Origin: Adiantum capillus-veneris
Taxonomy: Eukaryota; Streptophyta; Polypodiopsida; Polypodiales; Pteridaceae
DNA length: 64,000 bases
NCBI GenBank assembly: GCA_014529385.2
Contig: CM043947.1
Coordinates: forward strand, 103,311,811-103,375,810
Direction of reading: 5' to 3'
Below the pieces are notes generated by a model that saw only the letters and a program-made list of their open reading frames with translations, was not told where the DNA came from and ran no database searches. Numbering within the stretch: the stretch's first letter is position 1; every line of letters starts with the position of its first letter. Shown here one piece after another: positions 30,964-42,693 of the stretch. A program made the translations under genes and the position numbers.

Positions 30964-32398
30964 ACGAGTATGATGTGATATACTTGTCGATGTTTGAGAT
31001 TGACTTAATGATCATCAAGAATTTACCTTATGCCGAGTCCCTAGATATGCATACTTGAGCAAACGTAGACATATGTTGATGACTATGGACATTGATACAA
31101 ACGAGAGTCTAGCACATTTGGCGAGTTGCCTTCGAGTGTGAGTGCCATGCTTATGTTTGATCAAGATACTTGAAAGCAAGTATATAGAGGTACTCATCAT
31201 TCCATCTATGTGTTGACTATCACATTGAGATACACACCTAGACCATTGATCAATCGAGCATGTTATAGAGCTAGACTACCTATGATAGCTCTCAGCTTGA
31301 CAGGTCATAGATCACATCCTAGACCCATGAGTGATTGTGATCCTCCACAAGAGATTACTAGGACTATGCCACCCTCGGATGTAGCTCTAGAGCTTAGCCT
31401 ATCACAGAGCGATCCTCATAGATTAGATCAACATAAGACTAATCACATAGAGCCATTGACATGTGTTTCACACCATCTTAAGACACAAGAAATTGACACA
31501 ATATTGAGTGATTACCCTACAGAATAGCTAAATCATACAGATGTTACCATAGAGTCATCTATTCTTATGGAGACATGACCACATTCCCCAATCATAGAGC
31601 AGGTATATACAACTTGTGAGACATTGTCACATCGGGTTCCTATAGACCATGTTCAAGAGACCACTATAGAGGACACATCATAGATATTAGAGCCATTGGA
31701 GCCTAGTTTGGTCTCTACACCCTAGTGTAGTGCTTCTTTAGTAGAGCACACAAGGGATTGTAGCCATATCTTGGCTCATACAGCTTACCATAAAACTAGA
31801 CAAGTTTATGTTCCCCTAGAGAGATTCATGATAGATGTTTTCCTAGTGAAAACTCACGTGTGGATGGCAAGCCATAGAGCACATGATGGTGCATCATAGG
31901 GATGGCTAGTTTCTAGAGATCCACTAGAGGCACATAGATTTTTTGAGAGACATAGACATGTTTGGGTTCCTAGAGGTTGTGTACAAGCACACTCTATGAT
32001 GAGCGCTCAAAATCTTTTTACGCTTCCGAAAGCAGATACATCATAACATAGGTATCCAGTAGAGGGACCAGGACAATAAATGAGACATTCATGATGACAA
32101 CAATGTCCATCTACTACGAGAGATAGTCTAGACCTAGAGCTCAATGAGCTAGAAGTTCATGACCATATGTGAGGAGAGCTCAACATACATTCATTGAGAC
32201 ACTGTGGACATTAAGATTTGGCTACCAAAGAGCCGACCACCTATCACACCACGGGTTGACACAAGCCATAGCTCACATGAGATTTGTATTGACCATATTG
32301 TTGACTTAGAGCTAGGCAGAAGTCAGTCCATTGAGGGACCCTAGGACACAAAGTTTATTGATCATACAGCCATAGGCTAATTGAAAGGAGGAGAGTAA
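30964..32398. other. Unexplained 1.4 kb with a decayed long plus-strand frame
   Basis: No homology I recognise. From 31210 the plus strand has a 105-codon open stretch (rich in Pro, Ser, His and Arg) and the same frame continues to about 32090 with only a few stops, mostly TAG and TGA. Words such as CATAGAG recur. It could be a lost gene, or part of a long LTR of element I into which G inserted. A purine run AAAGGAGGAGAGTAA ends it at 32398. Confidence 0.35.
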
Positions 32399-32516
32399 TG
32401 CAATGTGCTAGTCTCCACCCAACCATTCAATCGTATAGCCTTCCCCTAGCGTACACACTATCTGACCATGTTAGAGGCCTTGCCCGTAGGACCGTGTCCT
32501 TACATTACCCCCCCTT
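32399..32516 (-). repeat. Element I polypurine tract and inner end of 3' LTR
   Basis: On the minus strand AAGGGGGGGTAA (32505-32516) is followed by TGTAAGGACACGGTCC, a typical tract-LTR junction. The shortest TG-to-CA unit is 32399-32504 (106 bp), which is short for this group. The LTR may extend further left through 30964-32398; the other LTR is absent, so I cannot decide. Confidence 0.35.
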
Positions 32517-33900
32517 GGAGAATCATTTTTTTCCTCGAAAACAAACGTAGGAAAATTTTTCTCAAGTGTGGAAACATTCTCCCATGTAGAACCTTCTTCA
32601 GGTCTATATAGCCATTTTACCAGCACCTATTGTCTGACACGATTTCTAGTGCGAAGCTCATGAGAACCCAAAATCTTTCAGGTTCATGAGGGATGCTTGG
32701 AGGTTCTATAATGTCAACTAACACACCTGTGCCAATGACATTATCATTCTATTCTAGCTATTTTTGTAGATGGCTAACATGAAAAACAGGTTGAATTCAT
32801 GAGTGCTCGGGAGGAGCTGACTTATATGCCACTTGACCTCTACGTTTGATAACGGTAAATGGTCCACAAAATGGCGGTGAAAGTTTAACAACTTTTCTTG
32901 TCTTCAAAATTTTTGAATGTTTTGGAACCTTGAGGAGAACCTTGTCTCTGTCTTGGAAAGTAGCAAGGTGCACGCAAGATGGTGATGCTCATCTACGTAC
33001 TTCTTATGTGGATCTTGAGCTTGCTTAACATTCTATCGAGCAACTCAGATCATATCAAAATGGTCTTGAAGACAATCCTTTACTATTTGTATCTTCTCCG
33101 TAGCTAACCCCACCGTAATGAGTGATATAGGTTGAAAACCATATAAAAGTGTAAATGGACCAAACCCTGTAGTCACATGCTTTGAACTATTATAAGAAAA
33201 TTCCAATATAGGCAAGTAGTCTTCCCAGTACACTCATATCATATCCTCTAGCACTTGATTAACCCTTTTGGTTTGACCATCCGTTTGCTAATGATCAATC
33301 ATACTAAGATTAAGTGTAGTTTCCAACTTTTGAAACATAGCTCTCCAGAAGTGATTATCGAACTTTTAATCTGTGTCATTAATGATACTAGCTGGAAGAC
33401 CATATAGTCTATATATATTCTCTATAAATAGTTATGCTAATTTTGGTGTCTTAACCATAGTCTTAGTGGGAATGACTCGACAGATCTTTCTTAGACGGTC
33501 TACAATTACCCATACGGCATCATGGCCACGATTTGTATTAGGTAGTCCTACTACAAAATCCATAGATATACTCTCCCACTTACCTTGTGGAATATCTAAA
33601 GGATGTAAAAGAACACCTGCCTTAAGGCGCTCTACCTTATTAACTTGTCCTCACTGTTGGCACTTTAGTACGTACTCTTGAACATAGTGATGTAAGCCTG
33701 ACCAATAAAATTGTCGTCGAGCTAAGGCATACATCTTACAAATACTTGGATGACCAGCACCCCAACTATCATGACACTCAGATAATATTTGGTGCCTACT
33801 ATCTGAGTCCTTGGCACACATACTCTACCCTTGTGGATTAAGTAGCCATCATCAATGGCAAAAGTTTTGCATTGCTTAAGCTCATCCTGAGTAGGGGTGG
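32517..33900 (-). pseudogene. Element I integrase and chromodomain
   Basis: Integrase pieces on the minus strand include the zinc-finger region (33630-33780), a QITDRGGQF-type area near 33300 and a clear C-terminal block at 33233-33045 (WEDYLPILEFSYNSSKH, TTGFGPFTLLYGFQP). About 450 bp further on, 32640-32560 reads VLVKWLYRPEEGSTWENVS, the conserved end of a chromodomain with both tryptophans. In this family the chromodomain directs insertion to particular chromatin. Stops and frameshifts break the chain. Confidence 0.75.
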
Positions 33901-34700
33901 ATCTCTATGTGTTGGAGTTTTTATGTGCACGTGCAGAAACATATTGATATGGCCATGCAGAGACATGTGAGTGTGAGGGATCCCTTCTTAAAATTGCACT
34001 CCACACTTTAGCATATGATTGATCGTGCACACACTTGCCACGTAATGACTCCAAAAATTCACTCTTTATTTTTGTGAAAGCAAGTGAACTAGTCTGAGGC
34101 ATTTGGCTTAGTGCATCTGCTACTACATTATATCACCCCTTGCAATATCGTAGCTTACAATCATAATCTTGAAGGATCTGCACCCATCTAGCTTTATGAC
34201 CCTTGAAGTCCGTTTTTGAGTAGTAAACCATTTTATACTCTCATAGTCAAAAAACACTTCAAACTCGACACCATATAAATCGTGTCGCCACTTTCGTAAA
34301 GTGTCAACTAGGCATAGAGTTCCCTCTCATAGACATAATAATTCTGTTGAGCTTTGTCCAAATTTTTACTTCCATAGGCTATAGGTCTTCGCTCTTGAAG
34401 AAGTACCGAACCAATTGCTTTATCACTAGCTCATCAGACTAACGGCTTAAGTGGGCCAATGATTGCTAGGATGGGAGAAGTGGCTACAACTACCTTGAGC
34501 TGTTCAAAACTGCATTCTTGGGCTTTTTCTTGAGAAAAGGTCTTACCTTTTGTTTTAACTTGATCCGTCATAGGAACAAAATTTTTGGAATAATCACGGA
34601 TATATTGTCGATAAAATCCAGCCATGCCTAAGAGGATTTGAAGCTCCTCAACCGTGTTGGGATGTGGTCATCGAAGAATGGCAACGGCCTTATTGATGTC
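33901..34700 (-). pseudogene. Element I RNase H and RT connection
   Basis: 34625-34434 reads MAGFYRQYIRDYSKNFVPMTD and AQECSFEQLKVVVATSPILA, the conserved connection after RT. Further down, broken RNase H follows: a KAIGSVLLQERRPIAY-like block near 34400 and the region to 33905. Frame changes occur every 100-200 bp. Confidence 0.7.
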
Positions 34701-35500
34701 CATCTTGATTCCAGAGTAAGAGATTACATGACCGAGGTACTGTATCTTTATTTTAAAGGAATTTCACTTGCTTGGCTTAGCATACAGGGCGTAAGTTTGT
34801 AGATGTTTAAACACTAATTGTAATTGCTCTATGTGTTCATCTTCAATCTTACTATAAATGAGAATGTCATCAAGGAAAATTACAACAAATTTTCCAACAT
34901 AGGGATGTAAGACACTATCCATGAGAGTCATAAATGTAACTGGAGCATTAGTTAAACCAAAAGGCATAACAAAAAATTCAAAATGCCTGAACCGTTTTAT
35001 AAAGGCAATCTCAGAGATATCTTTCAAAAGGACACCCCCCTAGTGATATCCTGAATGAATATCTATCTTTGGATAGTATCTTGCCCCATGGAGTTGATCA
35101 AACAACTCATCCACTCGAGGCAAAGGATACTTGTTCTTGATGGATAGTAACTTAGTATGGCGTTTAATCCACGATAATATACGCATATGCACATAGTGCC
35201 ATCTTTCTTTTTCACCAATAGAATTGGCGATGCCCAAGGCAAAGTGCTATGTCTAATGAAACCATGGGAGAGATAGTAATTCAATTGACACTCAACCTCC
35301 TTGGCCTCACTAGCACTCATACGATAAGGTGGTCTACTCACCGGTTTAGTGCCCGACAAGACATCTATGCCATGATGTACATCATGTGTAGGGGGTAAAC
35401 CCGACGGTAAATCACTTGAGGATACATTACTATACTCTGTGAGTAAGTGAATCAATGTTGTTTGCTGTGAAAAAGAAGAAAGTAAACTAGAGTTATGCTG
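34701..35500 (-). pseudogene. Element I reverse transcriptase
   Basis: 35455-35063 contains [40 protein letters not shown] and [14 protein letters not shown]; a frame shift follows; 35237-35040 has [19 protein letters not shown] and IDIHSGYH; 35027-34764 has FRHFEFFVMPFGLTNAPVTF and the catalytic box VIFLDDILIYSK. All main Ty3/gypsy RT motifs are recognisable in three frames. CVYYRGLN replaces the usual CVDYRALN. Confidence 0.85.
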
Positions 35501-35859
35501 AGATGGAGAATCTAATGTTTATTTTACAACAGTTGCACGTTGCTCAACATAATTAGAATTGAGAGAACTTTGTTATTTATAATTGTTACCACCTTTCTTT
35601 TCATTAAGATTCGTTGCACTTTGCATACCATAACTAGAATCCGGGGCACTTTGCTCTTGAGAATTCACAAGACATGGAGACAACCAGTAACAAAAAGACT
35701 TCATCTATTGAATCTGTTTTTTGTAAAACAGAAAGCTCCGCTCTACATATAAGAGGTGCAAATGGTGTATTTTTCTCACAAAGAAAGAGCACATGTTTAC
35801 CATTGGCCATAATGGATAAGGAGTTGTTTGTAACTAGTGTGCAATGTGCTTCCTAAACC

Positions 35860-36200
35860 ATGCATCCACTCCCGTCCTAAAACTATATTAGAACGGTCCA
35901 TGTTCATAACTTGAAAGTCAAGGGTCATCGTATGATCTTGAACAATAAGTTCAACCCCTTAAACTACCGTGTCCCATACTTCTTTATCATTTTGAGACAT
36001 TTGTTCTACCACGTACCTCTGGGAGCAGGGAGTCTGTGTAAGCTTCAATTTCTTCACTAGCTTATAGTTCAGGAAGTTATGAGTTGCACCATCATCCACT
36101 AAAATACAAACACGTTGTCCATTAATAGTGCCATGCATGCAAATCATCTCATGGGGGCCAAAGGTGCGCTACCACATTGAAGCAGGCACATAATACTTGT
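35860..36200 (-). pseudogene. Element I retropepsin-type protease
   Basis: 36147-35959 reads GQRVCILVDDGATHNFLNY, the first active-site loop, with Asp-Asp-Gly in place of Asp-Ser-Gly. After a stop, DRSNIVLGREWMHGLG at about 35890-35850 is the second-loop ILG signature. Between this and RT (35500-35860) the minus strand encodes a degenerate linker. Confidence 0.7.
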
Positions 36201-36265
36201 GATTTTCTTTCATATGAAGAACCTTTGCAACATAATATTTAGGAGATGAACATAATGTGAGGCGT

Positions 36266-36278
36266 CACTATAAAAATC
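36266..36278 (+). repeat. CACTA terminal inverted repeat, left end of element J
   Basis: CACTATAAAAATC, starting with the CACTA pentamer that names the superfamily. No copy ending in TAGTG with the complementary bases was found to the right. Confidence 0.5.
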
Positions 36279-36286
36279 TTTAAGTG

Positions 36287-36470
36287 TTTACCGCGTTGTT
36301 TTACCGTGTTTTGTAGAGAGAAGGTTCAAACTCAGCTACTGCTGCAGAAGGAAGAGAGAGAGAGAGAGGGCGGGGGGGTTTTATTTAAACTATTATCGTG
36401 AGTTTTTTTGCGGTTATTACCACGTTTATTACCTCATCTATTACCTCTTTTATTATCACGTTTATTTCCG
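36287..36470. repeat. Subterminal repeats of element J
   Basis: Short repeats of the form TTACC-R-CG-TTT: TTTACCGCGTTG (36287), TTTACCGTGTTT (36299), ATTACCACGTTT (36416), then ATTACCTCATCT, ATTACCTCTTTT and ATTATCACGTTT up to 36462. CACTA elements carry such subterminal motifs as binding sites for their accessory transposition protein. Confidence 0.5.
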
Positions 36471-36637
36471 GAAAAAAATAGCATCTAAACTTTCAAATTC
36501 TTGCTTAAACATACCCTTCCCCCCCTTCAAATTTTGGTGTTTTCCTCCTCTCAATAAAATTTAAAGAGTATTGTATGAAATTTTCAAATTTAGAAAGAAA
36601 AGAGAAAGAGGTATAGAGAGAGAGAGAGAGAGGCGGT

Positions 36638-36657
36638 GGGGGGGGGGGGGGGGGGGG
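36638..36657 (+). repeat. G20 homopolymer
   Basis: Twenty G in a row after a GA run (36615-36631). Such runs are prone to assembly and sequencing error, so length is uncertain. Confidence 0.8.
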
Positions 36658-36806
36658 TGATAATAAGATTACACTTGGTTACAACTAAAATAATCATTTT
36701 CACTTGATTAACATAATTGAGCATGTTCACAAAATTAGAGAGAGGAAGAGGGGGAGAGATAGATGAATGGATTACACAACCAAAAAACTTCATAACTGCA
36801 AAAAGT

Positions 36807-37640
36807 TTATAAATCATCTTGCAAAATATCCATACATGATGCTTCATCCAATTCTAAGCCCATGGCTATTAAATCAATAACAAAATTGTCGTTTGTGGAT
36901 GCGTTGGCTTCATCATCTTTAAATTCGTCATCCTCCATCTCATCATCTTCATCATCATGACAATCATCCTCACTAATACTTGCCACCGCCGGACTTGATT
37001 CATTGACCTCCCTCTCCTCTGTCTCCACCTCATCCAAAGTCGGAGGTGGAAGAGGGTCAAAGATGGTCTCCACTTCATTAGTGAAAAAAATGGTTCTCCC
37101 TCGAGGTGTTATGGGAATTACAAACCAAAGTTTTGATTGGTGGATTGCTGGGATATAGATGACCTATAAAAGAGAAGCTCAAAGTGAGTAACATTGGTAT
37201 AATTAATGCTACAAGAAAATAAGAATAAAAAAGATACATGCCACTCATCTTCTCACAATTGCACAGTAAACTAAATTGTCATACCTCCTTGTGTGATGCA
37301 CACTAGATTCCACCATGTAGAGGCCATTCTCATGTTGTTTAGACACATTTGCAAACCACTTGCACTCAAAGATGAAGGTATGAAAGGTTCTAAAATTAAC
37401 ATTTTATCCTTTCAATAGTTCTGTTGTACCTGGCTTCATCATCGTCTATGTCAAAGTTGCCCATGATGGCACAATCCATGGTGGTTCTACGCTCGTCAAT
37501 ATGGCGCGTACAAAAGTGACGACCCTTTGACCACATAGAGTTAAAGGAAAGGCACTACAAAATAGGAAAATATCTTTTATCAAATACAAATTAAAGATAA
37601 CACAAAAAAAAATTACAATATGGTTTAGGTATATTAGTCC
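36807..37640 (-). pseudogene. Element J transposase C-terminal part (DUF4216-like region and acidic tail)
   Basis: 37410-37290 on the minus strand reads FECKWFANVSKQHENGLYMV, the pattern of the DUF4216 region that follows TNP2 in plant CACTA proteins. Next, 37073-36807 encodes a strongly acidic tail (EDDCHDDEDDEMEDDEF) of 88 residues ending at TAA. Region 37100-37270 between them is not open and may contain an intron. Function of both parts in transposition is not established. Confidence 0.6.
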
Positions 37641-38200
37641 TCATGCATACTCCCATTCTTTGTTTCTGATGTCTTCTCCGCGCGCTTTTGCTTCGGTCAT
37701 TCTCTCATGAATCCACTCCGCACTAATGAGATCTAGAAAACATGCAAGGTGTCTAGGCACAGGGGCTGTCCTCCTTCCTCCATGTGCTTGTTTCCATGCT
37801 TCTCTCTCTTGCAAACACCTTGCCTTTGCCAACGTCTACAAGTCCACCCACTTGGTCATAATCTTTGCATTGAGAATACAAAAGTTATTGACCACTCGAG
37901 ATAGATTCATATCCATGTTAAGTAGTTTTCCCTTTCCACTTTTGGCAAGTGTGAAGTCATCCTTGCATCTTCCTCGTCTGACAGCATGTGAGGCATTGAA
38001 GGATCAACTTGTGCCAAATACTTTGATATGTAAACAAATTCAACTTGCACAATCCACCCTTCAGCCATACATGCCTCTGGTTGAGATAGTAGCCGCACAA
38101 AATCTTTGAGAGTCTTTAAAAACCTCTCTAAGAAGAACATCCATTGTGCGTGCACTACTCCACGTATAGCAATCTCCTCCACCATGTGAACCAAGAGGTG
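37641..38200 (-). pseudogene. Element J transposase, DUF4218-like region
   Basis: 38194-37907 reads VHMVEEIAIRGVVHAQWMFF, LERFLKTLKDFVR and EACMAEGWIVQVEFVYISKYL, the sequence pattern DUF4218 (an ERFxKxLKxxVR core and AEGY/W-I) found after TNP2 in plant CACTA transposases. 37832-37641 continues with a basic, Arg/Lys/Glu-rich helix. A 70-bp stretch between the two is out of frame. Confidence 0.7.
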
Positions 38201-38540
38201 AATTTGACTAAGAAGGACCGATCAAGGAAATGCATCCTCAATGGCACACACAATTTCTGTTGCAAGTGTTTGAGCAGCAGGGATAACATCCATTTCAATT
38301 TCCTTGGAGCTCACAAATCTACAAGAAAACACACAAAGATACACTAAGTGCTAGTCGAAATTATTGTGTACATGAGAAAAGTGTAGTTGAGTGGAGTCTT
38401 GTTGTGTACCTTACTAGCTCTCGAAGTTTGAAAATAGCGTCCCTGACTTTCTTGTCCCGACATATACACATACTCACTGGTAGAATGAACTACAATGTAA
38501 AAAGGGGAAGAGAAAGTGAGAGAAAGTCATACACACAAAT

Positions 38541-40000
38541 TTATAGATAGAATAGAGAGAGGGACATTACCTGAAGCATCTTGTGCCAATCATGGGACTT
38601 CAACCCATACAACTGAATGCTTCCACCCTTGTTTGCTTTTGTGAAAGCTCCCTTTAGCGGCCTCATGTATTTTTTTGGTGTGTGAATAGAAGCAATGGTA
38701 CCCTTCACTTTGTCTAATTCTTCTTTGGCCATCATCCATGGTCCTTTAGGAAGCACAATCTTTCCATTGGGGGCACGGCATGGAGTAGCAAAGACGGGGA
38801 GATGTTTCAAAAGACTCAAATCCTCCCTCGCACCCAGAGAGTCCTTCTTGTCGATAATGTGGTCCCATAGTGTTTAGGATACATTCTTGAATATGTGGAT
38901 GTGATCCAAGAGGTGTTGTATTTTTAAGTCCTTCCAATATGGAAGCCTTAAAAATATGGAATACCTTGATATACCTTTTGGTGGAGGACACTGAGCCATA
39001 TTGTTTTTGTGGTGCTCTTCCGAAATGGTTGCCCAATCTACCATCATGAGCTTCAGAGAGGTCTTCCCATTTGTTGGAGCCTTGTGCTTGCTATGCCCTT
39101 GGGGTAAGAAACGATGGTTATTTGGATAGTTTATCTTGTGCAAGGCATCGGGCGTCTCTATCACCAACAATGGCCTGCAAGTAGAACATGCATTGTGCCC
39201 CAATGTGGACAACCCTGCATACATATCATATCGTTGGAGAGATGAGTGAATTAAAGGGAGAGAGAGAGGAAAAGGGGGTTACCAAAAATCTCTCCAAGCC
39301 CAGGATAGTCGTTCATAGTCCACATAAGGATCTCCCTCACAATGGCTTCTCTCCCCCCGTAACATGTGAGACATCGACAACAAGAATGCCTCTCCATAAC
39401 TCCTCCAACTCCTCGATGAGGGGCTCATGGTAGATGTCAATATTTGACACTTTGTACTTCCCTACAACAAGCAAGGAAAGAAGTATAATGCCCTTCTTGG
39501 TTGTCTCCCATGGTGGACTATTGTAGTTGACGATCACCAAGTGCTCCATGAAGTAGACTTAGTGCCAAAGGATTGACACCGTCACTTGCTAATCCAAGCC
39601 TTAAGTGTCGTGGCTTCAACCCAAACTCTGGCCATTGAGTTTCAATGTGCCTCCATGCAAGTGAATCGACAGGGGCATGCATCATTCCATCATTTGAGTT
39701 GTGGTTGGCGTGCCACGTGAGAAGCTTCACGGTAGACTTGCTTTTAAACATGTGTTGAATGCGAGGAATTAATGGATAATGCTTCAATACCTTGTGAGGT
39801 AGGTGCACCCCGCTTACTACGGTTTTCTATCATGCCTCCCCGCACACAAGACATGAGGTAGCATGTGCGTGCTCATTACGGTACAGCATGCAATCGTTGA
39901 TGCACTCATGGATAAGCTCATACTCCATTCCAAGTGCACTGACATACAATCTAGCTCGTCGACGACCTAGAGGCATGTGGTGATCTTTTGGCAACATTTT
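38541..40000 (-). pseudogene. Element J TNP2-type transposase core
   Basis: Four frames in order on the minus strand. 39808-39518: VLKHYPLIPRIQHMF, WHANHNSNDGMMHAPVDS and LRLGLASDGVNPL. 39549-39337: VNYNSPPWETTKKG, SLLVVG and DIYHEPLIEELEELWRG. 39224-38874: GLSTLGHNACSTCRP and NNHRFLPQGH. 38819-38541: YGLKSHDWHKMLQ. These match the TNP2 domain from its ASDG motif to the GLKSHD motif. The protein would bind the terminal repeats and catalyse cut-and-paste transposition in the nucleus. Frameshifts between every block, and possibly introns, make it inactive. Confidence 0.85.
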
Positions 40001-40380
40001 GCCCATCAAACTACAACAAATCGCGTATCAATACAATTTCTAGGAGACGACAAGGAATAGTGAAAGCCATATTTCATACTTACGCAAGGAGTGCATTGAC
40101 ACTTGCATTGCTCCAACCGAATTTCACTTGTAAGTTGAGGACTTCCAACGATGCCCGAAGCACCGAGTACTGTGCACTGGCGTAAAGAGATGTTCGGGCA
40201 CTTGCCATCAATCTATCCTCTGTTACCACTGCCCGTTGAGTGAAGGAATGACAATCCTCCTTGCACACGTTGCGCTCATGAGCTAGTAACTCATCACACA
40301 TGTCAAACATGTGCTCATCCTCTGCCTCAAAATGCAACTGAGAAGCCATAGGATCTGTGGAACTAGAGCCAATGGGAGGA

Positions 40381-40710
40381 TCACCATGCGGTGGCACCAC
40401 CCAAATCGTCCACTATCTCTTGCCTCTGCCGTTTGGCCTTGTGCGCCAGTGCACCACCATTGAACACAAACCAATGGAGCACGTCCTCAAGCGATGGGTG
40501 AGTGATGCTCTCATCTCTCGGAGCGCTTTTTCGAGGATTCCAAAGCCCTTTGTTCTCCACGTGCTCCAATGCAATGGGTCTCAAGCAAGGGATTGCCCTT
40601 TTGCACTTGGCGCAAGGAAAAAAGGAGTTTTTCCTTGAACCATCGATCGTGCTCAGGACCTCCAGGGGGGGCACAATCATCCCAGTCAATGTCTTGCACA
40701 CACGATAAAT
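40381..40710 (-). pseudogene. Element J transposase-associated N-terminal domain
   Basis: Two overlapping frames. One gives PEHDRWFKEKLLFSLRQVQK, the other FFPCAKCKRAIPC and ALEHVENKGLW then ITHPSLEDVLHWFVF. Together these match the zinc-binding transposase-associated domain (D-R-W, C-x-x-C, H-V/L, GL/F-W) found at the start of CACTA transposases. 40400-40080 encodes a linker with no clear domain. Confidence 0.55.
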
Positions 40711-40847
40711 TTTTTATGTAGTCATGTGCCTTAAAAATAAATAATTAATTAGAGAATTCTAATTAAAAAATACATGAAGTTAAATTCAAATAAAATAAAC
40801 AGTAATAAGTGCTAAAATTACTTTTAAATAAAAGTAGACTTAGAAAA

Positions 40848-41494
40848 TGTTAGGAAATATGACATAGCTAAGTAGATAATTGAGTAGATTACTTAATGGA
40901 GAGAGATAATTTTCACACACAAGAGATTATAGAGTAGAGAGAGAGTACACACGATATACGTAGTTCACCCAATGTGAGCTACATCTACGAGAAAGCAGCC
41001 ACTTAATGAAATTGGCACTTCAAACAAGAAGCAAGCTACAAAGGGATTGTACCCTTAATAGAGCTCTCACTTTGCTTCACTCTCACCACCTCACACCCAC
41101 CTTCTTGCATCAACTTCATTCACACTGTGAAATGTGTGCAGAAATGGCCTCCTTTTATATGACAAAAGGGCTTCCCTCTCTCATGAAAGGCAATCATGTG
41201 TAGCCGCCCTTGTGTAGATAAGTCCAAATTGGACCCTCCAATCCGCCTATGTGTGGCTGCCCTTGAGAAGACAAGTCCTCATTTGAAATCGGCCATCGGC
41301 CATTGACTTCCGACCACCGGACCACCGGCCAACCGGTCAAACAACCGGCCATTTTTTGACTACTTTCCGACCGCCGTTCGGCCATAATATTCTGGTAAAA
41401 AGGAATACTCCGACGAGACTGGCCATGAAAATTTTGGTTTCCGACGAGTGATTTTTCTTCATGCACGATGGCTTCTCCTCATAATGGGGGCCTT
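40848..41494. repeat. Possible solo LTR inside element J
   Basis: Starts TGTTAGGAAATATGACATAG and could end GGGGGCCTTACA. It has a GTAGTTCACCCAATGTGAGC block of the kind seen in plant copia LTRs, and a CTTTTATATGAC TATA-like site. No target duplication and no second copy in the window. The GGCCATCGGCC and CCGGCC clusters at 41290-41360 are notable but unexplained. Confidence 0.25.
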
Positions 41495-41810
41495 ACAAAT
41501 GTGCATTTTGAATACAGAAAATTACAAGGGGTAAATGAGGCTCCATACTTAACAGAAAATGCAATTGATAAACATCTAAAATTACTACAAAATTAAATAC
41601 TCATAATAAAAAATTAAAAATCTTGATCAAAAAACTCCAAAGGCTAAGAAATGAAATAATTGATATATAAGGGTAGAGGGGGTGGTTTGTACCCCCCCCC
41701 CCCCCTCTGCAACCTTGGATAAATTTGTATCCGTTTGAAATGACTTATCGTTATAATAATGGCGGTAATATGTGTAGTAATAGTATCAATAATAGGCACG
41801 ATAATATCCG

Positions 41811-41822
41811 CCCCCCCCCCCC

Positions 41823-41859
<37 letters not shown>
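41811..41859 (+). repeat. Poly-C tract (about 48 C, one T)
   Basis: Preceded by a shorter C run at 41691-41705 and followed by another at 42046-42070. Together with the G20 run at 36638 these lie on both sides of the transposase. Frames through them give only proline or glycine runs. Confidence 0.85.
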
Positions 41860-41860
<1 letters not shown>

Positions 41861-42117
41861 TCTCCACCTCCCACACCACTCCTCCCTCTCTCCCTACTCC
41901 ATTTCAAAAACAACAACAACACATACACACGTGCACGTTCAAGTCGAGGAGAAGCTCGTCGAAGGGGGTTTTCCGTGCTTGTCATTGGAAGCTCAACCTA
42001 ACCGACAACCGCGCTACAACCAAAAGTATTTACAAAACATTGATCCCCCCCCCTTCCCCCCCCCCCCCCTCCTCTTTCCCTATTGTTTTTTACTCCATAA
42101 ACACACGCATAGCAACA

Positions 42118-42138
42118 CACACACACACACACACACAT
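42118..42138 (+). repeat. AC dinucleotide microsatellite
   Basis: About ten AC units (CACACACACACACACACACA), between the C tract and the GA tract. Confidence 0.8.
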
Positions 42139-42305
42139 ACATGCATAAACTCTAAAAATTGATGAGAAAGATACAAATATTATGACATACCTCGTTCATT
42201 TGAGAAATTGTTGCGTTGTTGAAATGTCTCTTCGTGCGTGCTAGGAAATATCCGCTTGTTTGCAAATGTTAGATTTGTTAGGGTATCTTCGTGTTAGATT
42301 TGTTC

Positions 42306-42310
<5 letters not shown>

Positions 42311-42382
<72 letters not shown>

Positions 42383-42630
42383 GAGAGAGAGGTAGAGGGA
42401 GAGAAAGGGAGAGAGATAGAGATAGAGGGGGGAAAGCGGGAGAGGGAGAGGGAGAGAGAGAGATAGAGAGGGGGGGGAGGGGGGGAAGAGAGAGAGAGAG
42501 AGATAGAGAAAGAGAGAGGGGGGGGGGGGGGAGAGGGAGAGAGAGATAGAGAAAGAGATAGGAAAGAGGGAGAGAAATAGAGAGAGAAAGAGAGATAGGG
42601 ATATATAGAGGAGAGGGAGAGGGAGAGGGA

Positions 42631-42693
<63 letters not shown>

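Larger units (their letters stand above)
32399..36262 (-). mobile_element. Element I: second chromodomain Ty3/gypsy element, partial (minus strand)
   Basis: Minus-strand order protease, RT, RNase H, integrase, chromodomain, polypurine tract, LTR end. Gag and the 5' LTR are missing on the right, where the CACTA element J begins at 36266. The sequence differs clearly from A and F, so it is another family. All domains are frameshifted or stopped. Confidence 0.8.

Noticed and set aside
32399-32504. A plus-strand polypurine tract and LTR start at AAAGGAGGAGAGTAATG
   Set aside because: The opposite-strand junction at 32504-32516 fits the minus-strand Pol of I much better; the plus-strand run has no matching second LTR.
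41725-42162. Proline-run and glycine-run frames over the C tract
   Set aside because: Homopolymer translation only; no sequence conserved outside the C run.
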